In this document: piece after piece, positions 1-12,654 of the stretch | How the letters are laid out: each line of letters opens with the position of its first letter | Numbering within the stretch: position 1 is the first letter of the stretch | From: Ehretia macrophylla | Lineage: Eukaryota > Streptophyta > Magnoliopsida > Boraginales > Ehretiaceae | Assembly: GCA_037974665.1 (NCBI GenBank) | Contig: CM075771.1 | Location: 36,130,425-36,194,424 of the forward strand | Direction: 5' to 3' | Length of the DNA stretch: 64,000 nucleotides | The notes under the pieces: generated by a model | Told to the model about the DNA's origin: nothing | Database searches by the model: none | The model's input: the letters and a program-made list of their open reading frames with translations, nothing else | Translations under genes and position numbers: made by a program

Positions 1-262
1 GTTTTAGGGTTATCGGGCATGATTTGGAGGTGTTATGGTGTTTTCCGAAGGGGCTAATGTAGTTGGTTAAATGGGTGGGTGTTTGAAATTGATTTGGAGT
101 TGTTTGGATTAATAGAATGTAAGATATGATTAATTGAAGTTTAGGTTGTCTTTCTTTAAAATGTTAGATTGAGCCTTAGTTGATTGGGTGTGGGTTGAGT
201 GATTGAATTGTGAGTTGTTGATGGGTAAATTAGAGTATGATTGTGTGTTTAATGCATGTTCG

Positions 263-289
263 GTTAGATGGCCTACTTTGTCATCTAAC
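263..289 (+). promoter_or_regulatory. LTR hairpin with CTACTTT loop core (B-family form)
   Basis: Arms GTTAGATG (263-270) and CATCTAAC (282-289) are perfect reverse complements around an 11-nt loop containing CCTACTTTGT. The same loop core recurs in the C, D, F and G LTRs with different stem sequences, which points to a conserved transcript structure. Its function is not known to me. Confidence 0.6.
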
Positions 290-716
290 TTAGTTATTTG
301 TTGTCTAATTGATTATTGATGCTAGTATTGATGAGTAGATGATTATTGATTGATGATTGATTGATTATTGATGATTGTTATGGAGTCTTGGTATGTGTGT
401 GCCACCTCTCGGGCAGCGTTGGGCTGTCGGGTCGAAAATGGCATGACTTCCAGAGACTACCCCCAGCTCGCATGACGGAGGTGTCATGGAGGGAGGGGCT
501 AGTAAGATACCTCGGGTGTGTGAGTAATGGGGAGTTACAAGAAGAATAGTTGAGATCGTGATGGTGTTTGGAGCTACACCAACTAGAGTATCCTTTATTG
601 AATGGTTATATAGTTATGTGATGATAGTATTATTTATGTTATTGTGTGTTTACTGACTCAAAGGATTATTCCAAGGAGTTTAGTAGACCTTGTTCGAGAT
701 CTATCGGATCCTCGCT

Positions 717-737
717 GGGCTTATTTTATATAAGCTC
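717..737 (+). promoter_or_regulatory. Second LTR hairpin (B-family form)
   Basis: Arms GGGCTTAT (717-724) and ATAAGCTC (730-737) pair with one G.U. The hairpin follows CTCGCT and sits about 25 bases before a CAG acceptor-like site. This is the position where the C, D, E, F and G LTRs have TGAG...CTCA hairpins. The loop includes a TATATAA-like string, so a TATA-like role cannot be excluded. Confidence 0.45.
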
Positions 738-1275
738 ACTCTCTATTATTGCATGCTTACAGGTGTACTTTCGCAAGATTACGGGTACGTGCCTCCTGAA
801 GAGGAGAATGTGGAAAGCGTGCCTTATGTGGATGAGTCCTATGTTCCAAAGTCATATCCGTGATGTCGTACATGTTTTATTATCTTGTAAATTAACTTAG
901 TAGACTTTTATCTGCTTTGTAGTTTATAATGTATAAGATGTTGTTAAGTTAATGAATTAGTTGATGTTGTCTTAGTAGCCTTTCTTTTGTTTATGATTAG
1001 GTTGCTAGATTAGCTCAATATGTTTTTGTATTGTATATTAAGGTTTATGTATTATGTTGGAACGGAGGCGTATAACGAGGAATGATTATTGTATAATATA
1101 GTTATGATGTATGTTTTATTTATTGAGGAGTTATTTGTTGTATGGTTGTGGAGTTAATGTATGTTGTTCTATTGAGGTTGGTTTAGGACCTCGGTATCCT
1201 ATTTACTGTCGTTATACTGCCGAAATTCCGTTGCGTCCTGACTGATTATAGGAGGGGTCGAGTTGGGGTGTGACA

Positions 1276-2594
1276 CGATGAGTCTTGATGCTCTTAGTTA
1301 GTTGAACATGTAAATAAGGAGAGTAAGATTTCATATAGTTAAGATAGAGATGAGTTAGAGTCATAATGACCCAAGAGACTACTGTTAGACAACCGTATTT
1401 ATGTACACCGTTTCGTATCTAGAAACTAACTCTTGGTAGACTTCGAATCGTGGTCGTTGAATAGAGGATGTATCTTGTAGTGATAGTTAAATGAGTGGTT
1501 GATTACTTTTGAAGTTCTATTAGATTACATTGAAGGATGTCTTGTGGTCATAAATCTTATGTTGACACAGCCTTGAAGTTATTTAGTGTAGCAAGCTACT
1601 TGGATTAGTATGGTAAGTATCTTACGAGCTAAATCATTTCGGTACCCATTTATAGTCCTAGGATTGTTGTTGTACGGCTGGTAACCTAGTGGAGCATTGA
1701 TATCACTTACATGGCTATGAACCTAGCTTAGTAACACTAATGTTGAAGATATATTGGCGGGCATTAAGTGTTCGAAGGAATAACTAGGTTGCTAAGTGAG
1801 TAGGACCATTGTCCTCTTAAGTATGCTGTAACCTTGGATTGAAGTGAGTAGAATTTATTTGAGGTTGAAACTATTCGCCTTACGAGTTTTGGTTAAGATT
1901 AAAAGAAATTATGAAGCCTCGTGACTTGAAGATAGAGATTTGAATAAGGAAATAAATTGTGGATTACAAGCTGATGAAATTTACTTGTAAGAGTTGAACT
2001 AGTGCAACAAGATTAGTTTACCCATGCAATTTCGACGGCAATTTGTTGGTGGTACTTAATAAACCTTAGAGTTTGAGTTTAATGAATCTCAACGGTCTTT
2101 CTCCTTGATTATGAGCGTGAAGGTTAACAATTTTGAAGCTAGTTGATAGGATATGTAAATCGGAAATAGACCTATCATCTAGAAATTAGTGTACGTCACC
2201 ATAAGATCGTGGTATTATTGTGATATTCTTTTTTGAGGTATGAATGCAAGATTGACACAACATAAGTCATGACTTTGGAGTTATAGTTATATTGTTAGAA
2301 TACCGATACAGCTTTGATTACCATGTTTGGATCTTCTAACCTTAGTCAATGAACTCGACCTTACAGATCAATTGGAGAAAATAGAGTCGTTCGAAGGAAC
2401 GAACTGTAAATGTAGGGGTCACACAGAATTAAATAACTGGAGAAACGTAAGAAGTGAATTGGTTGCAGTAAGAGAGATCACAAAACATGGGACGAACCAG
2501 AGTGGAAAAAAAATAACAATGGTCGAAATCCACCTAAATGACCTCAACAGGTAAGAATGAATTTCGGGATGAAATTCTTTAAAGGAGGGGAGGA
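1276..2594 (+). mobile_element. 3' internal remnant of element A (upstream of its 3' LTR)
   Basis: This is the sequence between the B-family LTR end (1275) and the start of the A LTR (2595). I recognise no gag or pol motif in it. The short open frame at 2327-2554 has no family signature. The right edge is convincing: an inverted repeat and a purine-rich tract directly precede the LTR, the layout seen at the 3' end of C, D and E. I infer that this is untranslated or decayed 3' internal sequence of element A, with the rest of the element outside the window. Confidence 0.6.
2559..2594 (+). promoter_or_regulatory. Pre-PPT hairpin and polypurine tract of element A
   Basis: Arms GAATTTC (2559-2565) and GAAATTC (2571-2577) form a perfect inverted repeat with loop GGGAT. 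A purine-rich tract (2581-2594) then runs to the LTR start at 2595. The tract would prime plus-strand DNA synthesis. CAGGTAAGAAT just upstream resembles a splice donor. Confidence 0.7.
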
Positions 2595-3589
2595 TGTAAG
2601 GCCCGACTCCAAATAACGTGTCTTACCAAGATTTGCATGCCTTAGACCCAGAATTATATGATTGACCGTGAATTACGTGCCCTGTTTTGGTTTTCGTGCA
2701 TGCCTTGTCATACGTGCCTTGACCTAGAATTGTATGCCTTGACCTCGATTTACGTGTGTTACCTCGTTTTGTGTGCCTTAACTTTGAACTACATGTCTTA
2801 ACCTAGGTTTAAGAGTCGTGCCTTGATTTACATGCATTGCATTGAATTACATGCCTTGCATAGGTCTACGTGCATTCACCTAGGGTTGCGTGCATTTACT
2901 TTGAAATCTGAGCATTTGTCTTGAAGTTCGTGCCTTACCGGGTAGTGCGTGCCCTAAACCTAAGAATGTGTGCCTGCATGCTAATCAATAAAGATTCCTA
3001 CACAAAATACTAGACCATAAAATAATCCTACAAACTCCACTAACATTAAAATACTATTAAACTATCCTAAACATTCCACTAAGTTATATTTAAATCCTAA
3101 ATCAACCCACTAAAAGACCAAACTTCACCAAAACCTACATCCTATCATCAAACACTAGAATTCAAATAAAAATAAATAATCAACTAACACATACACAAGG
3201 CCTACACGGCCAACAAGGCTTTCCTACTCACCCATGCACACAAAATTGAAATTAAACTCACACAAGACAAAAAGAAATATTCTCTCACACACACAAGACA
3301 CAAGAAAGCATAAAAGAAATATTCCTACACACTACCCAACCGCCTTTCTCAGCCCTTTCAATACACATGCTAAAACAATTCAAAAATGCCTTGGTGAGAC
3401 AAAAATTCAGCCTTGTATAGCCCCAAGGCCAACACACACATGCAACATTCTCAAATTTCAATTTTTCCTCTCAAACTCTCTCACTCTCTCTCCATTTCGG
3501 CCATGGCTCTCTCTTGAGCATCCAAGACTTCTAGCAAGCTCTCAAGCACACTCCAAGCTTCAATCATAACAAGGAATGCAAGCTAGATA
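2595..3589 (+). mobile_element. Element A 3' LTR, part 1 of 3
   Basis: It starts TGTAAGGCCCGACTCC and aligns with the start of the solo LTR F at 53137. The first 400 bp are a run of degenerate short repeats built around tgccttgacc. The rest is A/C-rich and corresponds to F up to about 54200. It is interrupted at 3590 by element B, and the LTR resumes at 11336. Confidence 0.85.
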
Positions 3590-6066
3590 TGTCACGCCCC
3601 AACTCGACCCCACCTACAATTCGTCAGGACGCAACGGAATTTCGGCAGCGTAACGACAGTAAATAGATTTCCGAGGTTCTAAACCAACCTCATTAATAAC
3701 ATTAAACATCCAATTCTATAACCATACAAACAACAACTCCTCAACAGCATAACAAAACACAACATAACCGTAATATACAATAATCAGTCTTCGTTATCTG
3801 CCTCCGTTCCAACATAACATACAATACCTCAACCTTATCATACATTTAAAAAAAATAAGTTGAGACACATCTAACAACTTAACCATAAACAAAAGAAAGC
3901 CACTAAGTTAACATCGTTTGGATCATCATCTTTCAACATCTATTACAATAAGAACCACAAAGCATATAAAAGTCTATTAAGCTAATATACATGACATTAA
4001 ACAACATATAATCATGGATAAGACTCAGGAACATATGACTCGTCCACGTAAAGCACATTCTCAGCTTCCTGAGGCACGTATCCGTAATCTATAAAAGTAC
4101 ACCTGTATGCATGCAATAATAGAGAGTGAGCTTATATAAAATAAGCCCAGTGAGGATCCGATAGATCTCGAGCAAGGTCTACTAAACTCCTTGGAATAAT
4201 CCTTTGAGTCAGTAAACACACAATAACAATAAATAATACTATCATCACATAACTATATGACCATTCAATAAAGGATACTCTCTCTAATTGGTGTAGCTCC
4301 AAACGCCATCACGATCTCAACCATTCTTCTTGTAACTCCCCATTACTCATGCACCCGGGGTACCCCCAATAACCTCGCCCTCCATGACACCTCCGTCATG
4401 CGAGCTGGAGGCGATCTCTGATAGTAATGCCCTTATCAACCCGACAGCCCGATGCTGCCTGAGAGGTGGCACACACATACCAGAGACCCAGCAATAAATA
4501 TAAACATCAATCATCAATATTCCGAGAGATCAGCAACAAAAGTGCCCGATTCCCGTACTCAATAATCAATCAATATCATTTTATCATCATCAATAATCAT
4601 ATCATCATCATCAATAACATCAATAATCAATTAAACAACAAATAACTAAGTTAGATGACAAAGTAGGCCATCCAACCGAACATGCATTAAACACACAATC
4701 AAACCTTAGTTCACCCATCAACAACTCACAATTCAATCACTCAAACCACACCCGATCAACTAAGGCTCAATTCAATAATTTAAAGAAAGATAACCTAAAC
4801 TTCAAATAATCATATCTTACATTCTACTAATCCAAACAACTCCAAATCAATTTCAAACACTCACCCATTCGATCATCTACATTAACCTTCTCGGAAATCC
4901 ACCATAACACCTCCAAATCATGCCCGATAACCCTAAAACCCTAGGATGTCGTGGCTGGATTTTCTGGGTTTTGACACGAACAATGTAATCGAAAATTCGG
5001 CATTACAACAGCGCTAACACGTAATTATCAAGTATTTAGAAATCGACGGCAATCGATTTCGATCAACACAACTCATTTAATTCAACTTTGAACATTTTAA
5101 TCAAAATTAAATACCCGGAAAATAAAAATTATGCTACATCCGACAGAAATTCGTAGTATTAGTATATAATGATCCCTAGCATGCAAGGAGCAATAATCTA
5201 ACATCAGATTTCAATTCTAACGGTTCAATCTTCATTTATACGCAAAAACACAAAAATGACATTTTGAGATCTAGAATTTTTCTCTCACCTTAGATGCGAT
5301 ATAAGCCTAGGAATGCGTGCTATGCGTGCCCAACAAGCAGAATCCAAGTCAGTGCGAAGTTTCACGGACAAAAACTAGGTTTTTCTTTGAAAAATTGGAT
5401 TGAAAGCTTGAGTTTTTCTCTTTCTTTTTCTCCCTCTTTTCTCTCGGCCTTGTGTGTGTTTGAGGAGTGTGTTTTGTGTTGTGTGAGTGTGTGTTGATGA
5501 CAAGGAGTATTTAAAAGCTTGGTCAATAAAAAAAAATGCAAGGTCAAAGTTAGTTTTAATTAGTATTTTTGTGTTTTTAAATGACTTTAATTGCATTTTA
5601 GTGCTCACCAAGTTAAAAATAATTATGCCACCCCCAAGATATCTCAAGTGGATTATTTTTAGGTGACAAGAAGTTTTACAATCCAACAATTTCACCCGAG
5701 TCGGCTTAAAACTCGATTTTCGCAAAAGTCGGTGTAAAAACCCTAATAAATTCTTAAGCCGATTTTAAAACCGTTTTCATCAAACACAGGTCTATTAAAG
5801 TCCGTGGACTAGGTCTAGAAGGGTTAAAAAGACCAGTTTCAAAATTATAGCGGACGTGTTTCGAAAACACTATTCACTGAAAATCGACGATAAAATTTCT
5901 AACTCCGTTTTTGATAAAAATTTCATGAATGCACATTTAGCACGTATTAGAAGTATTGACATCAAAATTATAACTTTCTAGGTCCTATAGCACATAAACA
6001 GATCATATGCACACAAAACGAGGTAAAGCACGTAAAACGAGATAAGCATAAAAGTGGGGTTTCACA
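3590..6066 (-). repeat. Element B 3' LTR
   Basis: It begins TGTCACGCCCC and ends GGGTTTCACA on the plus strand. On the sense (minus) strand it has a TATA-like TTTAAATA near 5508-5520 next to GGTCAA motifs. A donor-like AAG/GTGAG follows at 5289/5288 and an acceptor-like CAG at 4105-4103. The antisense frames across 5294-5725 are low-complexity and repeat in the other LTR, so they are not genes. Confidence 0.9.
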
Positions 6067-6102
6067 TTCTCCCCTCCTTAAAACAATTGCGTCCGCGCAA
6101 TT
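6067..6102 (-). promoter_or_regulatory. Element B polypurine tract and pre-PPT hairpin
   Basis: On the sense (minus) strand the tract AAGGAGGGGAGAA (6079-6067) abuts the LTR. Before it lies a perfect inverted repeat with arms AATTGCG and CGCAATT (6102-6096 and 6091-6085) and a 4-nt loop. The same arms occur in C and D. Confidence 0.75.
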
Positions 6103-8250
6103 CTCGAGTTGATAGACAATTAAATCCTCAATCGTTACACTTAATAATACTTCTCTTAGTTCTCATTTATCTCTTAGGATGACACTTAACCAAAGACCTC
6201 AAAAGAACAACCTCTGTTGACTGCAAGTTGATGATCATAGTTCCAAGACAATCTCCAATTCATAATTCTCTCCTACCTAATATCTTATTGCATATGAAAG
6301 AAATCACAACTCCAAAGTCCTAGCATGACACCACTAATTATCAATCACCCCCTACTACACAAAAGAGCTCTATGAACACCCCGAGGGTTTAAAAACTCAA
6401 TCACGATAACATGAATGATTACTGATCAAGGAAATATCTCAAAAGTGACATTGGTCAGAATATGGCTCTTATGAAATTTACAAGGAATTAAGAATATGGA
6501 AAGTCATATTTGAGCCAACAATCAAGGGTGCAAGATGTCAAACAAGTTAGAGAATCAAGAGGCTAATAGTTTAATAAGGAAGCATGATAACTAAGATAAG
6601 AAATGTCTCAGCACCTTTTAGTTAAATAAGTACGAACAAAGGATGATGACGAGTCAAAACAGTGCTGAGTATGTTGAACAAAAATTCCTGAACAAGTAGA
6701 TATTTCAATTCTCGATGATTGTTCAAGGAACCAACAAGTAAGTTGTACTTGAGGCGAAATGAAATTAAGAGATAAGAGATGATTAATTCAATAGAAAATA
6801 TGAGTGTCAAGATAATGAGTATCTCAGCACGCAATAACCAAAGAAGTATTAATAAGAAGGACAATGCCGAGTATATTGAATGAGCAATTACAAGCAAAGT
6901 AATGACTCAAGATTTAATAATGAAACAATAGGATTAACAAGGATCAACAAGAATGACAATGATGTACTTAGGTAAGGAGTACATCAAGTAAGTGAAATTC
7001 GAATAAGTAAAATGGTATACCAAAGGAGAAATTACTTTCAAATGAATAGTAATAGGATGAAATGAAATATTGAAATCAATGGCTGAAGATATAGAATGAA
7101 ATATAGAAGTCTCAAACGTTAACTCCAATAAGTGACATTGCTGTAAGAAGCAAATATGAATGTTAAGAATAGAAACAATGTCAAATGAGTATAGGATCCA
7201 TTAATCCAATAAGCAAAACTTTCAAGAAACAATTGATATGCTAGAAAAGTGTAACTCTCTCTCAAATTTTGTGAGAATAGAGTAAAAGATAATAATAAGA
7301 CTGATAGAATTATGAAGCACAAGAAGGGTGTCCCACCTACACATTTGAACACCAACAAGTCAAATCCTATAATCTACCTTCCTCCAAATCAAGACACTAA
7401 GGAGACCTAGAGAACCTAAGGACTCATAACAATCACCAAACAAGATAAATCACTCCAAAATTTTACATTCCGTACCAGACCAATCACTAAACAAGATAAT
7501 TCACCGATTACCCAACAAGATTAACTAATGAAGACTCCAAAATCTGATAACACAATACAGATTCATATTAACCCACTATAACACAAGATAATCCCCAATC
7601 AATAATTTAGAAAGTCATACCACCTAGAACCCAAAAGCTTGATGTAGGCAAGTAAATGTTCAGTCACCAAAATGCATTCTTATTTCCTCAAATAATTCTA
7701 TCTCCCAACAATTACATCTTCGAATAAAGTAACTTTAGTCAGGAATCACTCCAATTGTCTCCAAGGTTTAAAGATCAAAAACTCCAAAATACCCATTAAT
7801 AATATAGCAATCCCAAATAGTAGACATATTCACATGTTATGCCACACTTCATTCCATTCACAAATATACATCACTAATTCCTCAAATAAATTCATTCTAA
7901 AATAACCTCAAGAAAGTATAATCTGAGTTGAGACTCCAAAAGTGTCTAATCACAACCTCATAGAAACCTCAACTTATGATTCATCTCCAAGTAATAATAA
8001 GTTAAACATGGCAACAAAAGTAATTATAATCATCAAGATACATTGCTATTTTCCTCGAACAACTTCATTCTCGCTAAAGGAACATCAAGATCAATCCACT
8101 AAGCTGAAACTAAAATCCATAAACATAACAATTAAAATCTCACTAATAAACTACTAGAATAATAATAATTCAAAATCATGGCCTATCTCTATTTCCGAAA
8201 GCTCTTACAACCACCCTAGACATTAAAAGGTCACTCACGAGTTAAAACAT
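6103..8250 (-). repeat. Element B internal filler of degenerate repeats
   Basis: This AT-rich sequence has no recognisable coding motif. Phrases recur at irregular spacing, for example tctcagcac followed by a spaced ...gagtat.ttga phrase near 6605-6680 and again near 6829-6890, about 225 bp apart. Hydrophobic minus-strand frames such as 6622-6897 arise from this composition. It occupies the place of gag-pol. Confidence 0.6.
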
Positions 8251-8790
8251 GTATGCAACTATATCATATGAAAGACAAGTATAACGTAATACACAATTAT
8301 CATACAATGCAACATTATCACATAACACACAATTCAACATATAAGAAGCCAACATCACATAAACAGGTTATATCATAGAAGTAAGTTATAAACAATTAAA
8401 GTCACATAAGCAACAAACTTCACATAAGACAAGTTGATCACGTAACTCACATTGGTCACTTAAAGTACATTGAGCACCTAAAGCACGTTGTTTCACATAA
8501 GCTAGTTATAAACAATTAAAAGCACATAAACAACTAACTTCACACAAGGCACAAAATCACATAAAACACAATTGTCACATAATACACATTAATCACATAA
8601 TGCACATTAATTACAACACATTGAGTACGTATAACACGTTATCACATAAAACATATTGACCACATTAGTTCACTTAACACACAAGGCATATTTGTCACAT
8701 AGAATGTTAGACACATAAGTAAATTAATCACATAAACATATTAACATATCTTTCACTTTTCTTTCACTTAATACATACTTGCATGCTTAG
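8251..8790 (-). repeat. Degenerate cacataa repeat array near the primer-binding site of B
   Basis: A run of imperfect short units containing cacataa or cacataaN recurs every 10-35 bp. On the sense strand it lies just downstream of the primer-binding site, in the untranslated leader. No reading frame is shared through it. Confidence 0.6.
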
Positions 8791-8835
8791 ACCACTACCC
8801 ACATTCCGAGGATACCCCGGCTGACAGCTAATCAA

Positions 8836-8847
8836 GCTCTGATACCA
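8836..8847 (-). promoter_or_regulatory. Element B primer-binding site (initiator tRNA-Met)
   Basis: The minus strand reads TGGTATCAGAGC, the standard complement of the 3' end of plant initiator tRNA-Met. It lies 6 bases inside the 5' LTR (8854-11330). Confidence 0.9.
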
Positions 8848-8853
8848 CTTAAA

Positions 8854-11330
8854 TGTCACGCCCCAACTCGACCCCACCGACAATCCGTCAGGACGCAATG
8901 GAATTTCGGCAGCGTAACGACAGTAAATAGATTTCTGAGGTTCTAAACCAACCTCATTAATAACATTAAACATCCAATTCTATAACCATACAAACAACAA
9001 CTCCTCAACAGCATAACAAAACACAACATAACCGTAATATACAATAATCAGTCTTCGTTATCTGCCTCCGTTCCAACATAACATACAATACCTCAACCTT
9101 ATCATACATTTAAAAAAAATAAGTTGAGACACATCTAACAACTTAACCATAAACAAAAGAAAGCCACTAAGTTAACATCGTTTGGATCATCATCTTTCAA
9201 CATCTATTACAATAAGAACCACAAAGCATATAAAAGTCTATTAAGCTAATATACATGACATTAAACAACATATAATCATGGATAAGACTCAGGAACATAT
9301 GACTCGTCCACGTAAAGCACATTCTCAGCTTCCTGAGGCACGTATCCGTAATCTGTAAAAGTACACCTGTATGCATGCAATAATAGAGAGTGAGCTTATA
9401 TAAAATAAGCCCAGTGAGGATCCGATAGATCTCGAGCAAGGTCTACTAAACTCCTTGGAATAATCCTTTGAGTCAGTAAACACACAATAACAATAAATAA
9501 TACTATCATCACATAACTATATGACCATTCAATAAAGGATACTCTCTCTAATTGGTGTAGCTCCAAACGCCATCACGATCTCAACCATTCTTCTTGTAAC
9601 TCCCCATTACTCACGCACCCGGGGTACCCCCAATAACCTCGCCCTCCATGACACCTCCGTCATGCGAGCTGGAGGCGATCTCTGATAGTCATGCCGTTAT
9701 CAACCCGACAGCCCGATGCTGCCCGAGAGGTGGCACACACATACCAGAGACCCAGCAATAAATATAAACATCAATCATCAATATTCCGAGAGATCAGCAA
9801 CAAAAGTGCCCGATTCCCGTACTCAATAATCAATCAATATCATTTTATCATCATCAATAATCATATCATCATCATCAATAACATCAATAATCAATTAAAC
9901 AACAAATAACTAAGTTAGATGACAAAGTAGGCCATCCAACCGAACATGCATTAAACACACAATCAAACCTTAGTTCACCCATCAACAACTCACAATTCAA
10001 TCACTCAAACCACACCCGATCAACTAAGGCTCAATTCAATAATTTAAAGAAAGATAACCTAAACTTCAAATAATCATATCTTACATTCTACTAATCCAAA
10101 CAACTCCAAATCAATTTCAAACACTCACCCATTCGATCATCTACATTAACCTTCTCGGAAATCCACCATAACACCTCCAAATCATGCCCGATAACCCTAA
10201 AACTCTAGGATGTCTTGGCTGGATTTTCCGGGTTTTCACACGAACAATGTAATCGAAAATTCGGCATTACAACAGCGCTAACACGTAATTATCAAGTATT
10301 TAGAAATCGACGGCAATCGATTTCGATCAACACAACTCATTTAATTCAACTTTGAACATTTTAATCAAAATTAAATACCCGGAAAATAAAAATTATGCTA
10401 CATCCGACAGAAATTCGTAGTATTAGTATATAATGATCCCTAGCATGCAAGGAGCAATAATCTAACATCAGATTTCAATTCTAACGGTTCAATCTTCATT
10501 TATACGCAAAAACACAAAAATGACATTTTGAGATCTAGAATTTTTCTCTCACCTTAGATGCGATATAAGCCTAGGAATGCGTGCTATGCGTGCCCAACAA
10601 GCAGAATCCAAGTCGGTGCGAAGTTTCACGGACAAAAACTAGGTTTTTCTTTGAAAAATTGGATTGAAAGCTTGAGTTTTTCTCTTTCTTTTTCTCCCTC
10701 TTTTCTCTCGGCCTTGTGTGTGTTTGAGGAGTGTGTTTTGTGTTGTGTGAGTGTGTGTTGATGACAAGGAGTATTTAAAAGCTTGGTCAATAAAAAAAAA
10801 TGCAAGGTCAAAGTTAGTTTTAATTAGTATTTTTGTGTTTTTAAATGACTTTAATTGCATTTTAGTGCTCACCAAGTTAAAAATAATTATGCCACCCCCA
10901 AGATATCTCAAGTGGATTATTTTTAGGTGACAAGAAGTTTTACAATCCAACAATTTCACCCGAGTCGGCTTAAAACTCGATTTTCGCAAAAGTCGGTGTA
11001 AAAACCCTAATAAATTCTTAAGTCGATTTTAAAACCGTTTTCATCAAACACAGGTCTATTAAAGTCCGTGGACTAGGTCTAGAAGGGTTAAAAAGACCAG
11101 TTTCAAAATTATAGCGGACGTGTTTCGAAAACACTATTCACTAAAAATCGACGATAAAATTTCTAACTCCGTTTTTGATGAAAATTTCATGAATGCACAT
11201 TTAGCACGTATTAGAAGTATTGACATCAAAATTATAACTTTCTAGATCCTATAGCACATAAACAGATCATATGCACGCAAAACGAGGTAAAGCACGTAAA
11301 ATGAGATAAGCAAAAAAGTGGGGTTTCACA
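8854..11330 (-). repeat. Element B 5' LTR
   Basis: It has the same length as its partner at 3590-6066 and is nearly identical. The sense strand carries the CTACTTT-loop hairpin (plus-strand 9914-9940; arms GTTAGATG and CATCCAAC with one G.U pair). The second hairpin is near 9393-9413. Confidence 0.9.
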
Positions 11331-11335
11331 AGATA

Positions 11336-12140
11336 GCTCAAGTTGCATGCAAAGCTCAAAAACCTCTCATTTTCGGTCATAGCTAAGTTTTAAGAGTTTT
11401 CTTCCATTTATTTTTGTTTTAATCACATGCACACACTAAGTATATGCTAACTAAGCTAGGAGTTAAAGAAAAACAAGCTACCTCTCGGCCAAAGCAAGGA
11501 AAATAGGCTTTTCGTGCAATCCAAGAGCGTTTCTTGCATTTTCATCCATCAAGTTGCTAAGGTGAGGGTTAAAACTTTTCAAATGTTTCAAAACTCACAT
11601 GCATGCTCTTATATGGCTGTATTTACCTTTGAAGTTCTTGTATATGTGTTTATATGAGCCTATCTACTCATGCATTGCTTGAAAATAGCTAAAAACTTTG
11701 AGATATACAAACACGTTTTCTGGCAGATTTCTGACCTTGTAGAACGATTTTTTTTTTGGCCTAGTAAACGATGTTTAAAATGCATAAAATTTGGTAGGTC
11801 ACTAGATTTGTCAGTTATTAACATATTTTGAAGAAATAAGATAAGGCTAATTTTGAGTTTAAGACCCCCAAAATTGGAAAATATCGTAATGTGTCTAAAT
11901 TTGGATAACTTGGAAATGTGAAATATGTTTATGGCAGCTTTCTGACCTTGTAGAACGAAACGTTTTTGGCCTAGTGAAAGATAACATAAATGTATGAAAT
12001 TTGGTAGGTGACTAGATCTTTTAGATTTGAACATATCATTCAGAAATAGGCAAATGCTAAGTTTGATTTTAAGACCCTCAGAAATGGCAAATATCGAAAT
12101 GTGTATGAAATTGGATAGTTTTGCGTAGTTTCATGGTTTT
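11336..12140 (+). mobile_element. Element A 3' LTR, part 2 of 3
   Basis: It continues the A LTR after element B and its duplicated AGATA, and aligns with about 54205-54998 of solo LTR F. It contains a donor-like CTAAG/GTGAGG at 11558-11566, matched in F at 54418. It is interrupted at 12141 by element C. The minus frame at 11660-12034 is a composition artefact. Confidence 0.85.
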
Positions 12141-12406
12141 TGTAATACCCGAGCCCGGAATGTGAAATTTTCCTATTTATTTTTTTGAAAAATATATTTT
12201 TTTAAATTCTTTGAGATTTAATTGTTATTCCTTTATTGTCGCAAAGTGCATTGCATTTCGAGAGCGATAGTTAGAGAGTGTTTTCTAGTCCTTAGCAAAT
12301 AGTGAAAACTAGTATTTAGTGTTTTAATTTTAATATTTTAGTTGTTGTTAACTAGAATTAGAATTGTGCTAGTTTTCTAGCTTTAAAATGCAAGAAATAA
12401 GCTTAT

Positions 12407-12451
12407 TTGACCAACTTAAGTTAGCTTTGACCAAGCCTTGACCATTTGACT
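12407..12451 (+). promoter_or_regulatory. Cluster of four W-box-like TTGAC motifs
   Basis: TTGACC occurs at 12407, 12427 and 12438 and TTGACT at 12446, just upstream of an AT-rich TATA-like stretch. TTGAC(C/T) is the core bound by plant WRKY factors. Position and density suggest LTR promoter elements. Regulation is inferred only. Confidence 0.45.
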
Positions 12452-12654
12452 TCAACTTGTCATCTTATTTATGCATAACACATTGCAAAATCAAAGCACA
12501 AAGCTGAAAAATAAAAAAGAAGCAAGGGCCAAAACATTGAGGGAAAAAGAAAAAAAACATTTCAACTTCCAAACTTCAAATCTTCGCGTGAACTTGCATG
12601 GGGTTGTTTCCGAGGAATCCAACGAGGTTTTCCTAGCGTCTAGGAGCGTCTAAG

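Larger units (their letters stand above)
1..1275 (+). mobile_element. 3' part of an LTR of the B family, truncated by the window edge
   Basis: This stretch is the reverse-orientation counterpart of the B-family LTRs at 3590-6066 and 8854-11330, clearly diverged from them. It ends with the LTR terminus GGGGTGTGACA at 1275. No primer-binding site follows, so this is the right end of a 3' LTR or a solo LTR inserted in the sequence that starts at 1276. The left end and its target-site duplication lie outside the window. It carries the CTACTTT-loop hairpin at 263-289, a GGTGT/ACACC hairpin near 562-581 and the downstream hairpin at 717-737. Short reading frames here are accidental. Confidence 0.85.
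3590..11330 (-). mobile_element. Element B: non-autonomous LTR retrotransposon (LARD-like), complete, with TSD
   Basis: It is 7741 bp long and bounded by the 5-bp duplication AGATA (3585-3589 and 11331-11335). Two LTRs of 2477 bp each (3590-6066 and 8854-11330) differ at only about 20-25 positions by eye, so the insertion is fairly recent. The element reads on the minus strand: the primer-binding site adjoins the right LTR and the polypurine tract adjoins the left LTR. The 2787-bp internal region has no gag, protease, RT, RNase H or integrase motif. It would need proteins from an autonomous relative. It is inserted in the LTR of element A. Confidence 0.9.

Noticed and set aside
2327..2554. 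75-codon frame upstream of the element A polypurine tract
   Set aside because: No family motif was seen and the position fits 3' untranslated sequence. I could not support a product.
5294..5725. Pair of opposite-strand frames repeated at 10558-10989
   Set aside because: They lie in the two LTRs of element B, in low-complexity CT/AC-rich leader sequence. Repetition reflects the LTR pair, not a gene family.
8251..8790. CRISPR-like array
   Set aside because: The repeats are short, imperfect and unevenly spaced, in a plant retrotransposon leader. There are no uniform repeats or spacers.
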